Source: Antilocapra americana
Taxonomy: Eukaryota > Chordata > Mammalia > Artiodactyla > Antilocapridae
Assembly (NCBI GenBank): GCA_007570785.1
Contig: ML660774.1
Location: forward strand, 4,004,201 to 4,068,200
Direction of reading: 5' to 3'
DNA: 64,000 nt
The position numbers and the translations under genes are program-made. The notes under the pieces were generated by a model that saw nothing but the letters and a program-made list of their open reading frames with translations, was not told the origin of the DNA and searched no databases. Position 1 is the stretch's first letter; every line of letters begins with the position of its first letter. Below, in pieces: positions 1-11,464 of this stretch.

Positions 1-23
1 CTGAGTAGAACTGATTCAAATGA

Positions 24-76
24 ATTTTTTTTTTTTAATGCTGAGTAATATTCCATTGTGTATTTTCAGATCCTTA
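24..76 (-). mobile_element. Short L1 fragment
   Basis: A T-run is followed by gctgagtaatattccattgtg, the complement of a common stretch near the 3' end of mammalian L1 elements. Only about 50 bases are recognisable and both ends are lost. A chance resemblance is possible at this length. Confidence 0.4.
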
Positions 77-1099
77 GTTACCTATACTAAATTGATTCTC
101 ATAAGACATTTGCTTTGACCTTTAAAAAAAAAATGGAGATAAATATATGCTGATTGATTTCTGCTTCCTTACCAACTCTCTTGCTTATAACCATTTTTTA
201 AAAATTCTTGTCTGTTATACAGATTTATTAAAGGGAATTTAAAAAGAGAAATAATTCACAGATTTTCCATATATTATATAACCATCCAGCCTTTATCTAT
301 AAGTACACCCACATTTTGCATAATTATCATAGCAGTTTTCACTAAGATTAATCAGTGAACATTACTCTATGTTGCTACATACTGTGCATAATTCTTTTAA
401 TGATTGTAGCATATTTCAGGTTGAGGTGTCATAATTAACTTGAGTATTTTGGTTGCTGTCAGGATTTTTCAATTGGAAAAGTTATAGTAAACATTTTTCT
501 ATATATATTTTGACAGTTTCTTACTATGGATCATTTTCTTAGAATAAAGTTCTAGAGGCAATCAAAGAAATGTATTTTTTACTACCTTATAGGTATATAC
601 ACTGACAGAATGGTATTTTCAGTTAAATACTTTATACATAAAATACTAAAGAATTGCATTAGGTAAATTTTCTTTAATTACTATTGAATTAAACACTTTA
701 GTTACATTAGATTAATATTTGAATTTCCTCTTATACAGGATCTAAAGGGAGAGGACTTATCTATTGTCTAAGTGACATTCTCATATAAAAATGATCACTT
801 CAGGATGCAATAAATTTTAATTACATTTGTACAAATATTTTATACATGTTTTCCATTTATTGCTTTTTGTTGTTGTTGCATGGCAAATTTTCCTGCTTTA
901 CGTGAGTTGATCTTTATAGTTATTTCTTGTAAAGTAAACACTATTTAAATACTGTAGAGCATTATCTGCTGATTTTCCTTGTTAACTCTACAATCTATTT
1001 GAAATTTATTGACTTATGGAAGGAATTAAGTGTGAAGCTAAACCAGTAGCTACAAATTCCCTTTCTCTATTTTTGTTATTTTTAGATTATAATAATGAT
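77..1099. other. AT-rich unique DNA, nothing recognised
   Basis: The stretch is very AT-rich with frequent stops in all frames. I see no repeat family, splice-flanked open frame or RNA gene. Confidence 0.5.
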
Positions 1100-1365
1100 G
1101 GTTCTATTTTAATATGCACTGATGCAGTGTGGTAGTTAGATACTATGTTTCAGAGGAGGAGTCAAAATTGAAGATACGGAGTCAGGTATCATCAATATAT
1201 AGATGTTACTTGATGCCATGGGACTGGATAAGATTACAAAGGGAGAGGTGAAGAAAAGAAGGATCTCGAATCAAGACTGAGAACCTCTAGTATTTAAATG
1301 TGATATGGAGAAAAGTGATCCCACCAATAAAACAAGGACACAGTCAGTGAGAATTTTAAAAGTCC
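1100..1365 (+). repeat. Ancient interspersed repeat fragment, family unassigned
   Basis: The run gatgccatgggactgg followed by a gagaggtgaagaaaagaag stretch matches a widespread old eutherian repeat that recurs here at 41190-41695 and 49945-51530. I remember the repeat's wording but not its name; an old LINE 5' region is one option. Confidence 0.4.
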
Positions 1366-2606
1366 TGTTTGTCCTATGGACTATCCATCCTAGTATCTTT
1401 TCTTCATTATGTATTCACTTATTTTGGTCTTCTCTTTATTGCTGCTGGTTATCCACATACTTGGTTATGTTTTGATATTTGAGACAGGAAACCACGTAGC
1501 TGGTATAGGCTTCTTCCAATACTGTAAAAATGGATACTTTGTCCGCCTAAAGGCAATATGGAATCCATAAAGTGAAAGACTTAAGGAATCAATTACCTTA
1601 AGATGGGCTTAAAGTTGTCAAACATCAGGGTTATGAACTAATAATATATCCAAGAATTTAGAACAATTTTTATTTTATTCCAGTTGCTTCTCTACTTTAT
1701 AAACCAACTCTCAAATTATTTAGGTTGTATCTCCACAAATCCTGCAGAGTTGGAACTTTTAAATAGCTTCAGAGAGAATATGCATTGATGGGGAAACAAG
1801 AACTTAATATTTTCTATTGTCTGTAAATATTCTGACCAAGATAATTTTTAAAAAGCCATAAATTGAATAAAACAGTAAATAAAAATCATAGTGGCAGCTG
1901 ATTTCATTTGTTGATAATTTTGCACTCTTACTGATAACGATGCAATTTAAATGATTTTAGCATTTTGCTTTGATTCTGAAGGTAAGGCAAAAAAATACAC
2001 ATGTGAAGAATATCAAGTAGTGAGAATTGACTTACTAGTGCCAACTTGCCTTATTTTCTTATCAATAGTTGTCATTTCATAGAAAAATACATATGCGTTT
2101 AAAACAGAATGGCAGAATATACACCAGGGATTTTAAAAATGGTCAATTATAAACTCAGATTAGTACAGATTTCAGGTGCGTTTTAAATTTCAATGAATGT
2201 GTTGTAAAAAAAAAAAGTTTATCTTCAAAATAAGAACTGCAAAGGATCAACTCAGGAAAACTTCCCAATCTGATGGAAGCTCGAATCCGCACAAGGCAGA
2301 TGAGAAATAAGCATGTCCCTTATACACTCATGTTTTTTCTAATCACAAAGTCCAATGCCTTGTTGATATTTGATTCTTGACTTTAAGCATTATTGTTATT
2401 GTTCTTTAAACTTCCAACTTCACCCCATAGTACATATGACCCCTGCATGGAAAGAAGACTCTTCTTCGTGATATGTCTGAATTTTTAAAACATTTTTGTG
2501 AGAACTCACTGTTATAATTTGTATCATCTAATAAGGTCAGTTGCATTCTTCCAGGATGTTTTACTCTAGAATGATCAGTTACTTACGATCGTCTTATTTT
2601 GACACT
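1366..2606. other. AT-rich unique DNA, nothing recognised
   Basis: This is low-complexity AT-rich sequence with scattered A and T runs. No coding or repeat signal was recognised. Confidence 0.5.
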
Positions 2607-3716
2607 GTCCAGAAAAACATATAATTTTGCTTTATTGACTATGCCAAAGCCTTTGACTCTGTGGATCACAGCAATCTGTGGAAAACTGTTAAAGAGATGA
2701 GAATATCAGACTACCTGACCTGCCTCCTGAGAAATCTGTATGCAGGTCAAGAAGCAACACTTAGAACAAGACATGGAACAACAGACTGGTTCCAAATCAG
2801 GAAAGGAGTACATCAAGGCTGTATATTGTCACCCTGCTTATTTAACTTATATGTAGAGTACATCATGTGAAATGATGTGTTGGATGAAGCACAAACTGAA
2901 ATCAAGATTGCCGGGGAAAAATATCAATAGCCTCAGATACACAGATGACACCACCCTTATGGCAGAAAGCAAAGAACTAAAGAGAGCCTCTTCATGAAAG
3001 TGAAAGAGGAGAGTGAAAAAGTTGGCTTAAAATTCAACATTCAGAAAACTAAGGTCATGGCATCTGGTCCCATCACTTCATGGCAAATAGATGGGGAAAC
3101 AGTGGAAACAGTGAGAGACTTTATTTTGGGGGGCTCCAAAATCACTGCAGATGGTGACTGCAGCCAAGAAATTGAAAGATACTTGCTCCTTAGAAGAACA
3201 GCTATGACTAACCTAGACAGTATATTAAAAAGTAGAGACATTGCTTTACCAACAAAGATCCATCTAGTCAAAGCTATGGTTTTCCAGTGGTCATGTATGG
3301 ATGTGAGAGTTAGACTATAAAGAAAGCTGAGCACCGAAGAATTTATGCTTTTGAACTATGGTGCTGGAAGACTCTTGAGAGTCTCTTGGACTGCAAGGAG
3401 TTCCAACCTGTCATTCCTAAAGGAAATCAGTCCTGAATATTCATTGAAAGAACTGATGCTGAAGCTGAAACTTCAATACTTTGGTTACCTGATGTGAATA
3501 ATTGACTCTTTGGAAAAGACCATGATGCTGGGAAAGATTGAAGGTGGGAGGAGAAGGGGACGACAGAGGATGAGAGGGTTGAATGGCATCACCAACGCGA
3601 TGGACATGAGTTTGAGTAAGCTCTGGGAGTTGGTGATGGACAAGGAGGACTGGCATTCTGAAGTCCATGGGGTTGCAAAGAGTCAAACACGACTGAGCAA
3701 CTGAACAGAACTGATT
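2607..3716 (+). mobile_element. BovB (RTE-clade LINE) 5'-truncated copy, decayed RT
   Basis: The copy starts inside the reverse transcriptase at motif A (FIDYAKAFDSVDH, about 2630-2670) and runs to the 3' end, closing with the BovB terminal sequence cacgactgagcaactgaac. Motif B (QGCILSPCLF) is intact near 2815. The catalytic YADD box reads YTDD near 2948. The frame is broken by stops after the EYIM segment and by a Trp-to-stop change in the YGCESWT region near 3310. Open pieces remain at 2661-2870, 2994-3320 and 3510-3704. BovB moves by target-primed reverse transcription and mobilises Bov-tA SINEs in ruminants. This copy cannot encode a working enzyme. Confidence 0.93.
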
Positions 3717-3934
3717 AATCTTAAAAAAAATAAATAAAATACTCGCACACTGAAAAATTTATGAAGAAAGAAAATCCTGAAGAGAGTACATGTTAAGTGT
3801 TCTTAATCATGATAATTAGCAAATTAAAAAAAAAACAAATCACAACATTATCATAAGTAGCTCACAGGTCAGTTTCAACTATGCCACTGTTTCTGTTAGA
3901 TAAAAATTTATTTTTAAAAAATTATACTCCATTT

Positions 3935-4622
3935 ATAATTATTATAAATTATTGGCTATATTCCCTGTGCTGTTCAATATATCCCTGTAGCTTTTTTATT
4001 TTACACATAGTAATCTGTACCTGTTAATCCCCTTCTCCTGTCTTGTCCCATCCCTTTTTTTCTCCTCACTTTTATCCACTAGCTCTTTATATTTGTGAGC
4101 CTGTTTCTTTTTTCTTATATTCACTAGTTAGTGTTACTTTTTAGATTTCACCTATAAAGGATATCCTATAACATATGCCTCTATCTGACTTATTTCAGTA
4201 AGCATATCTTCCAAGTTGATCCATTTGTCGGGAGTGGCAAAATTTTTTTTATGACTGAAAAGTATTCCATTATGTGTGTGTGTGTGCACGCGCGCACACA
4301 TATATCACATCTTTATTCATCTGTTGATGGGCACTTTGGTTGTTTCCACATCTTTACTATGGAAAATAATGCCATTATAAACATTGGAGTGCATGTATGT
4401 TTTCAAATCAGTGTTTTTATTTTCTTCAGACATATACCCAGGGATGCAATTACTGAATCATACAGTAGTTCTCTTTTTAGAAACCTCTGTACCATCTTCC
4501 ACAATGGCTACAACAATTCACATTCCTACCAACAGTGCACAAGTGTGCCCTTTTCTCCATGTCCTTGCCAACATTTGTTATTTTCATTCCTTTTATAATA
4601 TATAAAATTCCTTTTATTATCT
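3935..4622 (-). mobile_element. L1 3' end (ORF2 tail and 3' UTR), old copy
   Basis: Reading the minus strand gives the standard L1 tail. On the plus strand the sequence shows agtattccatta, tcatctgttgatgggcact, a ttccacatctttac stretch, and attcctaccaacagtgcac, all complements of L1 ORF2/3' UTR. It is 5'-truncated at about 4620. An alternating TG/CG/CA tract (4271-4305) lies inside it. Confidence 0.85.
4271..4305. repeat. Alternating pyrimidine-purine tract (Z-DNA type)
   Basis: Thirty-five bases strictly alternate pyrimidine and purine: a TG run, then cacgcgcgcacaca, then TA. The CG-containing core is the sequence class most prone to left-handed Z-DNA. It expanded within the L1 tail. Confidence 0.8.
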
Positions 4623-5573
4623 TGACCCACCATTACATAAAAGTCTAGGTTTCTCTATTCTTTAAATAGAGCTGGAAAGAACTGGCAACTTCCTTTCTAC
4701 ATGGCAAGCAATCTTCAGAAGATGAGCCACAGTAGCCACCTCATCTACAGTCCAATAAGGGCTCTTTAGTTCTTCCAATATGTTTGACACTTAAGTTACC
4801 TGTGTCAGTCTGCTCTCTCTAGGCATTTAAATTTACCATCTTTATAAATTGTTCCTGGTGGTTCAGAGACCTATGGACCAAAATGACTTATCATTTCCTC
4901 TTTGACATTGTAATATACGCTGGAGAGGCAAGGATAGGAAACTGCAAAAACATTCTTCTTTAGAAGAGGAAAGATAGGAAGACATGTAACAGTCACCGGT
5001 CCAAGGCAGTGATGGAGTCTTTCTGGGTGATCATGGAGAGGTTCTTTTAACCTGATGGCAGGGAAGATTCCCTGATGAGATGCCAGGTCAGCACTGTGGG
5101 AGGAATTATCTTGTGCATTGTTCTCTGTGACCACTGGGAGTTTCTTCCTTGCTTTTTTTTTTTTTTTCTTCCTTGCTTTTATTCCCCAGAGACATATCTA
5201 CTGGGCACTTGGCTCTCTTCCTACACTTGCAAACTTTCACAGTTTCTTTCTCTTTCTTCCTAGAGGGCCTACTGATGGGAATGAAATTCAGAGTCCACCC
5301 TGAAGTTTCTTTGGAAACCTAGTAGACTTCTCTGTTTGCTTTCTTTAAGCTCTGTGTATTAATAGCAAACTCAAAGTTCTTTCTCAAACATAATTCTCGT
5401 TACTGATTTATTTATTTTTTGCTTCTCTCAACTCCTTTCCCCCACATTTGGTAGCCAACCTGAGGTTATTTGAGATAACAGATTATCTGGAAGAGTCCAC
5501 ACCCTTAATCTGATTGGTGTCTTTGTCAGAGTCTTAAGGGGCCTTGTCTTTCAAAGCCTTCTCATCCTTTTCA
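4623..5573. other. Unique DNA, no gene recognised
   Basis: Composition is mixed, with a T-rich run near 5153-5180. Open frames of 60-87 codons occur on both strands but overlap each other and carry no recognisable domain. Confidence 0.45.
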
Positions 5574-5781
5574 CTGAAAGTGAAAGTATTAGTCATTCAG
5601 TCCTCTCTTACTCTCTGCAACCCCATAGACTATAGCCTGCTGACTCATAGCCTGCCAGTTCATGGTATTCTCCAGGCAAGAATACTGGCGTGGGTTGCCA
5701 TTCTCCCTTCTCCAAGGTATTTTCCCACCCAGGGATTGAACTCAGGCAGATTCTTTACCGTCTGAGCCACCAGGGAAGCCC
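5574..5781 (-). mobile_element. Bov-tA type SINE
   Basis: The plus strand ends with ctgagccaccagggaagccc, the complement of the tRNA-Glu-derived head of Bov-tA. It contains ctccaggcaagaatactgg. The left end has the gaaagtgaaagtattagtc tail junction. The body carries a short duplication around 5635-5660 (gcctgctgactcatagcctg). The right edge abuts a perfect hairpin. Confidence 0.9.
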
Positions 5782-5811
5782 ACTTCTTACTCTCTGTTGA
5801 GAGTAAGAAGT
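5782..5811. repeat. Perfect 13-bp inverted repeat with 4-base loop
   Basis: Arm acttcttactctc (5782-5794), loop tgtt, arm gagagtaagaagt (5799-5811). It starts immediately after the SINE head, so it may be an insertion scar. A ttactctctg run also occurs inside the SINE near 5609. Confidence 0.9.
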
Positions 5812-7099
5812 TGAGCTTTCCGATCTTGAATTCTCATATTTCTAGATTCTCTCATATTACATTTCTGTTAAGAATCCATGCCTTGCAGTTCTTTGATAAA
5901 TAAAAGTAAAGCCAAAACACCCTACCATTCTGATTTTTTCCATTTATTTCAGTTAGAGCTATCTTTAATCTGCCTTTCGGTTTACCATGGACCATGGACT
6001 TATAACATTTACCACCTCTTAGCATGGCCCTGTATCTTTGCAGTTGTCTTCCAGCTCAGCCGTATTCAGTTTTTTTAATCCTCAGGATACCCTGCTTGTT
6101 GCATCAAGCAGGCAATGAGGAGATGTACATATTTTTGTTTTTTAAATGGGTCAGGTCTGTGGGTCCTATACACTACTTCCTGTCATAATCTATTGTTGCA
6201 AGTTACTGCAAAGGAGAAAGGAAAATATAGTTTAGGCTGTCTTTTAAGGAAGAAGTAGTAACAAGTTTGAAGATCTGTTAGCAGTTGCACCATGGACAGT
6301 AATTGTCATGCACTCAAATCACCACGGGGAAGAAAATGGTGGCCATGTTATTTCAATGATATCGTTGATTTTCATTCTTCACATTTACATTAATCTCTAA
6401 GAGTACTTAATCCTATATTTGCTGCAGGCATACATATAAGTGGCTGCTAGTTCGTGTGAACTTGTTGGATGAGATCACAGACTCTAAAGCAAGACTTTAA
6501 TGCAGATTCTCTTTTTCTAATCTATAATTATACGAGATTATAAGGCACCCTTCAATACTAAGGAGTAATACTTAATGTAGGTATTTTTGTTTAGTCCCCC
6601 GTAAATCCTCTTCTCATCAGTACTGTATAATTACATTCACTTGTAGAATACATCTGAGTGGGTTGACAAGTTGCCCTCAAAATGTACTTTAAATTTACAT
6701 GAAATATGTAAATATTAGATTGAAAAATAGACAGATTTTAGTAGCCCAAGGACATATCTTTTTAGGCTTTTGTTGATGTTTTAGAGAAAACTCTTAGATT
6801 TCTTTGAGGCTTAAAATGTTTCCTGTTTATAAATTGCTTTCCCACTATCATTGTACTATCTGATTGAGTGGCATTTTGTTAAGTGTTGTCCACAATTGGA
6901 AATGATCTTTGTGATTTTCCCCCCTTTTTCTATGTATTTAATTTACATTATCTGGTAAAGAGGGGAAGCTTTGAAAAGCTCAGAAATGCCTTTAATTTTA
7001 GTAAGCAAATGGGTTCAATAGAGACATTTTTGACATGATGTCAGGGAAGAAAGAAGAAAGGAAGGATAGAGAGATAGCATGTTACTTTAGTCTGAGTAT
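5812..7099. other. Unique DNA, no gene recognised
   Basis: AT-rich, repeat-poor sequence with no coding evidence that I can support. Confidence 0.45.
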
Positions 7100-7665
7100 A
7101 AGCACGCTTTGTAAAAGGAGGGAAAGGGCTGGCTGAGAGTGCCATCGGGGGTTTCCATGTGTCGCGTAGCTGTTAGAGTTAGCTCTAGGTTCCCTGGCCC
7201 TTTGACGGAGGACAGAGCCTGGCAGACTGTTCCTACCTCACGAGGACTCTTGTACATGCCATCTAAGTGGTCGAAATATAGATTCATCCATGGTATTGTT
7301 TTTACTCTCGTCACCCTGAAATTGGATGACAAGGTAACATCACAGGTGAGGGATGACTCTAACGGACCCAACTTTGCTTGTGTTCCTTCCCCCTCCCCAC
7401 CACTCGTCAGTCACTGTGGCAACTCTTGTGGAGCTGGCCCACTTGTGGGGCCTCCCTCTGCGAGATCCCCATCCCGCCCCCAGCTCACTGCACAGCCGCT
7501 CCCAGGCCTGCCTCCAGGTGTTCAAGGCCAGCCCAGTTACGTATGGAAGGATGGCCGGTCTTCCTGACTCACAAAGCCCACTTATGTCAAGTATACATTG
7601 CAGTTATTCACCTACGAGCCTCCAATTCTACCTGCGAACATCCCTCAGGCTGAATGACCATTGAC
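7100..7665. other. GC-richer unique island with several CpGs
   Basis: This block is clearly richer in G+C and CpG than its surroundings. Overlapping open frames of 60-142 codons on both strands are probably a by-product of composition. One splice-flanked stretch on the minus strand (7237-7315) is listed separately. No repeat family was recognised. Confidence 0.4.
7237..7315 (-). other. Weak candidate internal exon (79 nt)
   Basis: On the minus strand a pyrimidine-rich tract ends in catccaatttcag and the segment ends gtgag before gtagga, a fair donor. One frame is open throughout (VTRVKTIPWMNLYFDHLDGM, then YKSPRE). It needs one leading base, which is the phase left by the stronger candidate exon at 47949-48065. 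A second frame is open until a stop near the donor. Decoy exons of this quality are expected by chance over 64 kb, so this stays weak. Confidence 0.18.
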
Positions 7666-7859
7666 TGTGTGTGTACCTTATTACAGAATCAAACAATTAT
7701 CTGCTAAGTAACATGGAATAAAACGTCTTATTTCACCCCCGGAATATCCTACATGCTGTCTGAATTTTAATAGAAAGCATATGCCCTACTTTGTGAAGCT
7801 TTAAACTCTGCAGTAATTGTGCAGTGAATAAGCTGAGTGGCAGTTGGGTTAAATGACCA

Positions 7860-7999
7860 GCCGAGCCACCAGGGAAGCCCAGGAATACTGGAGTGGGTAA
7901 CCTATCCATTCTCCAGCCGATCTTCCTGATCCAGGAATCGAACCAGGGTTTCCTGCATTGCAGGCGGATTTTTACCAGCTGAGCTATCAGAGAAGCCCA
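7860..7999 (-). mobile_element. Bov-tA SINE, dimeric form, partial
   Basis: Two tRNA-head ends occur in a row: gagccaccagggaagccc (7862-7879) runs directly into gaatactggagtgggtaacc, and the unit closes with gctatcagagaagccc. This is the junction seen in dimeric Bov-tA copies. The left half is nearly all missing. Confidence 0.88.
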
Positions 8000-8607
8000 A
8001 TTCGGTTACAAACAAAGTTAAAGAAAGCTATTAAAAATAAATATGTAGAGTTTGCATAAGTACAACAAACAAGAGAAGCAGTTACCTTAAACTGAACCTT
8101 GACTTGATCACTTCTGCCACTCGACAAAGGTGAATATTTCTTAAAACGAACAGAGGCATGGTATCAACACTAGCCGACATTCAAATTTTGCATTCCTACT
8201 TGTCAGAGGAGCATTAATTCCCTTTAAGGACAAATAAGGAGCACACTGTATTTGGACAACTAGGTGGCACTGGTGTTATGCTTTCAGTCCTCGAAGAGCG
8301 AATTCAGAAATCCTCTCTGTATTCCAGGTCGCTGGGCTAACATGCACCATATCCTCAGCTGCACATTCGGCAGTAATTGAGGACAGACTCAGGAGGAAAT
8401 GCTGAGAGTTCTGTCAGTCTTGAGAGAGCATTAACGGTTCTCCAGCTTCCCATTGTCATGTCGTGGCTATGGACCTTGAATTCACTATTTCATTTTTTTT
8501 TTTTAACTTTCTAGACATGTTAACATTGTTCTCATAGAAGGAAGGATTTCAGATTAAAAAAAAAAGTTTTTTTTTTTGTTTTGAAATGTGAGTGCTTAGA
8601 GACACCA
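8000..8607. other. Unique DNA with A/T runs
   Basis: The part from about 8255 to 8480 is of more balanced composition with some CpGs and no recognised repeat. The part from 8490 to 8580 holds T and A runs. I saw no gene. Confidence 0.4.
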
Positions 8608-8816
8608 AAATATTCAAAGCAATTTTGTTGTTGTTCAGCTGCTAAGTCGTGTCCAACTCTCCGTGACCCCCACATTGGGCTTCCCTGTCCTTCTCTATCT
8701 CCCAGAGTTTGCTCAAACTCAAGTCCGTTGAGTTGGTGATGCTATCCAACCATCGCATCCTTTGTCTCCCCCTTCTCTTCCTGCCCTCAATCTTTCCCAG
8801 CATAATTCAAGCAATT
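8608..8816 (-). mobile_element. BovB 3' end, severely 5'-truncated, with flanking duplication
   Basis: The plus strand reads the complement of the BovB tail: gctaagtcgtgtccaactct, ctcaaactcaagtccgttga, then the caatctttcccagc cut-off. The flanks attcaaagcaatt on the left and attcaagcaatt on the right look like a target-site duplication with a one-base difference. The insert is only about 180 bp. Confidence 0.85.
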
Positions 8817-8954
8817 GTGTTGCCATCGGAGGAGTAAAAATGAAATTTAACAGAATACAGGCATAGGGATGCTGTTAGCTGTTTAGACCTTACATAAAGG
8901 CAGTGTTTAACTTTTGAATGTGAACCTGCAAAATTAAACAACAACACATATTTG

Positions 8955-9150
8955 TGTGAGTCTTAGGGTGTCCAGTACTGATCTAAATGTTTTGCGTATT
9001 TCCGCTCCCTGTTTCCCCACAGCAAACTTTGAAGCAGTCACGATGACTCACCCCTGTTTATAGATGAAGTTACTGGGACACAGAGAGGAACAGTAACTTA
9101 CCCAAGGCTTGCAGCTACAGTGGCGAACACGGTTTCAAATAGAAGGAGAA
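8955..9150 (+). repeat. MIR SINE (old tRNA-derived repeat)
   Basis: The order matches the MIR core: an AT-rich lead, then tttatagatgaagttactgg, cacagagaggaacagtaact and tacccaaggcttgcagct. It is diverged, as expected for an element older than the ruminant radiation. Confidence 0.8.
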
Positions 9151-9704
9151 TTTTCTATCTTTGTTACCATGCTAAATTACCCTTAAAGGAGCCATCATCA
9201 ACACTAATTTAAATGATTGCAGTATGATACAGACACTAAAGTACAAAATTAAACTTGAAAGGGAAATCAGAAGAATTGGACATTTATTTGATATCAACAT
9301 GATAGCTATAGGATCAATAATTTTACATCATGGAAATACGATGGAATTTAAACTTGCCTATGATTTAAATATTTTAGAGAGTGTGAGACACATCAAGAAG
9401 GATATCAAGGCACCTTTGAACTGGCTTATTTAAAATCTGGATACCCAGAGGGAGCCGGCAATAGTGTCCCCAGATAATGAGGTAGAAATGCATTTTTTTG
9501 AATTTTTACTCTCCTTCATTTCTATCAGTAGGATTTTTGACAAATAGTGTTTCATATCTTAAGTATATTTTCTTAGAAGTATAGGCATTGAAAAAGTACT
9601 TCAACATTCCATGGAAAAAATATTTGTTGTACACTTATAATAAGCCAGGAACTACACCCAAGAAAGCATCAGAAACCAAAGAACGTGACAGTTTTCTCTT
9701 GATA
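9151..9704. other. Unique DNA with an unassigned 69-codon frame
   Basis: The plus-strand frame 9224-9433 is open and begins MIQTLKYKIKLEREIRRIGH. It has no domain that I recognise and no splice signals that make it an exon. It is probably fortuitous in AT-rich DNA. Confidence 0.35.
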
Positions 9705-10175
9705 CATGATAAATTGCCCAACATTTAATGTCTTAAAGCAATACCTGTTAAAGGTTGTATAGGTCAGAAATCCTGGGTCCTCCTTACAGGATCTCTTGGG
9801 CTAGCCTGGGCTCTTATCTGAAGTATTAGTAAGCCCCGTAACATCAGCTTGTTTGCAGAATCCAGTTCCTTGTGGTTGTAAGGCTGAGGATTCTTTTTTC
9901 TAGTTGCCTGTTGATTGGGTGTTGTTTTCCACTTCTAGAGGCTGCCTATATCCTTAGATCATGGTCCTTACCATTTTCAAAGCCAGAAATCCTATGTCAA
10001 ATCCTTCCAGCACTTTGAATTTCCCTGACTTTTAAGTGTGTCTTTCTTTCCTGCCTTTTAAAGGAGGTGTGATTAAATCAGGCACGTTATTGTTAATCTC
10101 CATATTTTAAAGTCAACAGGTTGGGGACTTTAATTACAACAGCAAACCCTCTACAAGACCCCGGTTAGAGTTTCA
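9705..10175 (-). repeat. Ancient LTR-like repeat, family unassigned
   Basis: The order of fragments resembles a common eutherian LTR read in reverse: ttaatgtcttaaagcaatac at one end, then tgattaaatcaggcacg and ttaaagtcaacagg towards the other. It is heavily diverged. Confidence 0.45.
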
Positions 10176-10369
10176 TTGAGATCAGAGGTCATGAGGAATT
10201 ATCTTTACATCCTGCCTCATAAATGGCTTATTCCATTAAGGAGCCTGTTTGGTTTATCTTTTGATTCTTTCCAGTGGACATACTTTTCTAACAACAAAGT
10301 TGTATTAACTACATGGATAATAAATCTAGAGATTAAGCAAACCAAGTTATAGTAATGACCATCAGGAAT

Positions 10370-10560
10370 TAAGTGCACTGGGTATGCTTGACACCTTAAG
10401 TACCGTTTTCTCCTTTGATCCTCACACAACTCTCTAAGTATCAAGCTGAGTCTCAGAGACTTTCAGTAACTAGCTAACATCAGACAACCAGTAAATGAGA
10501 GAAGCCAGACTTCAAGACAAGAACTGTATGAATGTAGTGTCTGTGCTTTTTGCTACACAG
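10370..10560 (+). repeat. MIR SINE
   Basis: Diverged MIR order is visible: a taccgttttctcctttgatc segment followed by cctcacacaact, then gctgagtctcagagac and taactagctaacatcagac, with the ccagactt segment after it. Confidence 0.7.
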
Positions 10561-10800
10561 CAGGAAGGAAAAGGGATCTAAGAGTCTCGTCCTTGAGAAG
10601 AAAGTTATGCTTCAAGCAGAAAGATTAAATGAAATTTGTTATGCAACATCAATATGATTAATAATTCATTTCAGATAGCATGCAGATTTTTATATGTATG
10701 TACCTGTGACTCTGTGTCCATTTTCATCCCAATAGTTAAGAAGTTAAATGTAGGTGTGTGTTATGTGTATGAAACCAAGATGAATTCAGAGATGATTTGA

Positions 10801-10921
10801 TGTTGTTGTTGTCGTTCAGTTGCTCAGTTGTGTCCGACTTTTTGTGACCCCATGGAGTACAGGACGCCAGGCTTGGCTGTCCTTCACCATCTCTCGGTGT
10901 TTGCTCCAACTCATGTCCAGG
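10801..10921 (-). mobile_element. BovB or Bov-tA 3' tail fragment
   Basis: The plus strand begins tgttgttgttgtcgttcagt, then ctcagttgtgtccgactttt and the gccaggcttggctgtcc and tcatgtccaggtg segments. This is the complement of the BovB 3' terminal region, ending about 120 bp in. Confidence 0.85.
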
Positions 10922-11094
10922 TGATAAAAGCTGCTAAATAATACTTATTGCAGTGGGGTTTGATCAGGAATGGAGAAACCTGAAGAGGGTCTGAAACATC
11001 CCTTGTGGATATGGTGACATATTTGTCTACTCTATCCTCAGAGCTACTTAAAGGGCAACATTTTAAATCAGAGTGCTGTATTTACAGCACATTT

Positions 11095-11216
11095 GAAAAA
11101 TTAAAGGGGGGGAGGGAAGAGGGAGGGGGGTTCTGGAGGGGAAGCATATGTAAACCCATGGTGATATCATGTCATTGTATGGCAAAAACAATGAAAAAAA
11201 AAAAGAAAAATTAAAG
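11095..11216 (+). mobile_element. Very short L1 3' insertion with perfect target-site duplication
   Basis: The 12-base direct repeat gaaaaattaaag (11095-11106 and 11205-11216) brackets about 98 bp of the bovid L1 3' UTR: a G-rich tract, gtaaacccatggtgatatca, tggcaaaaacaatg and an A-run. It is a near-minimal retrotransposition event. The G tract (11107-11139) has four or more GGG runs and could form a G-quadruplex. Confidence 0.88.
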
Positions 11217-11252
11217 TAATATCTTGGACAATTGCTAATAAACTTTTGGAGT

Positions 11253-11464
11253 AACTCCTCTCATGGAAGTATTAGTCACTCAGTCATGTCCGATTCTTTG
11301 CAACCCCATGGACTGTAGCCCGCCAGGCTCCTCTGTCCATGGAATCCTCCAGGCAAGAAAACTGGAATGGATTGCCATTTCCTTCTCCAGGGGATCTTCC
11401 CCACCCAGGGATCAAACTTTGGTCTTCTGCATTGCAGGCAAATTCTTTACTAAACTCCTTTCAT
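11253..11464 (-). mobile_element. Bov-tA SINE with target-site duplication
   Basis: The plus strand reads actcagtcatgtccgattct, ctccaggcaagaaaactgg, and gcattgcaggcaaattcttt. The flanks aactcctctcat (11253-11264) and aactcctttcat (11453-11464) differ at one base. The usual ccaccagggaagccc head is missing, so the copy is slightly 5'-truncated. Confidence 0.9.

Noticed and set aside
7139..7567. 142-codon plus-strand open frame
   Set aside because: It overlaps several equally long frames on both strands in a GC-richer patch, has no domain, and its length is explained by composition.
9224..9433. 69-codon frame beginning MIQTLKYK
   Set aside because: It looks protein-like but has no recognised family, no splice context and sits in AT-rich DNA where such frames are common.
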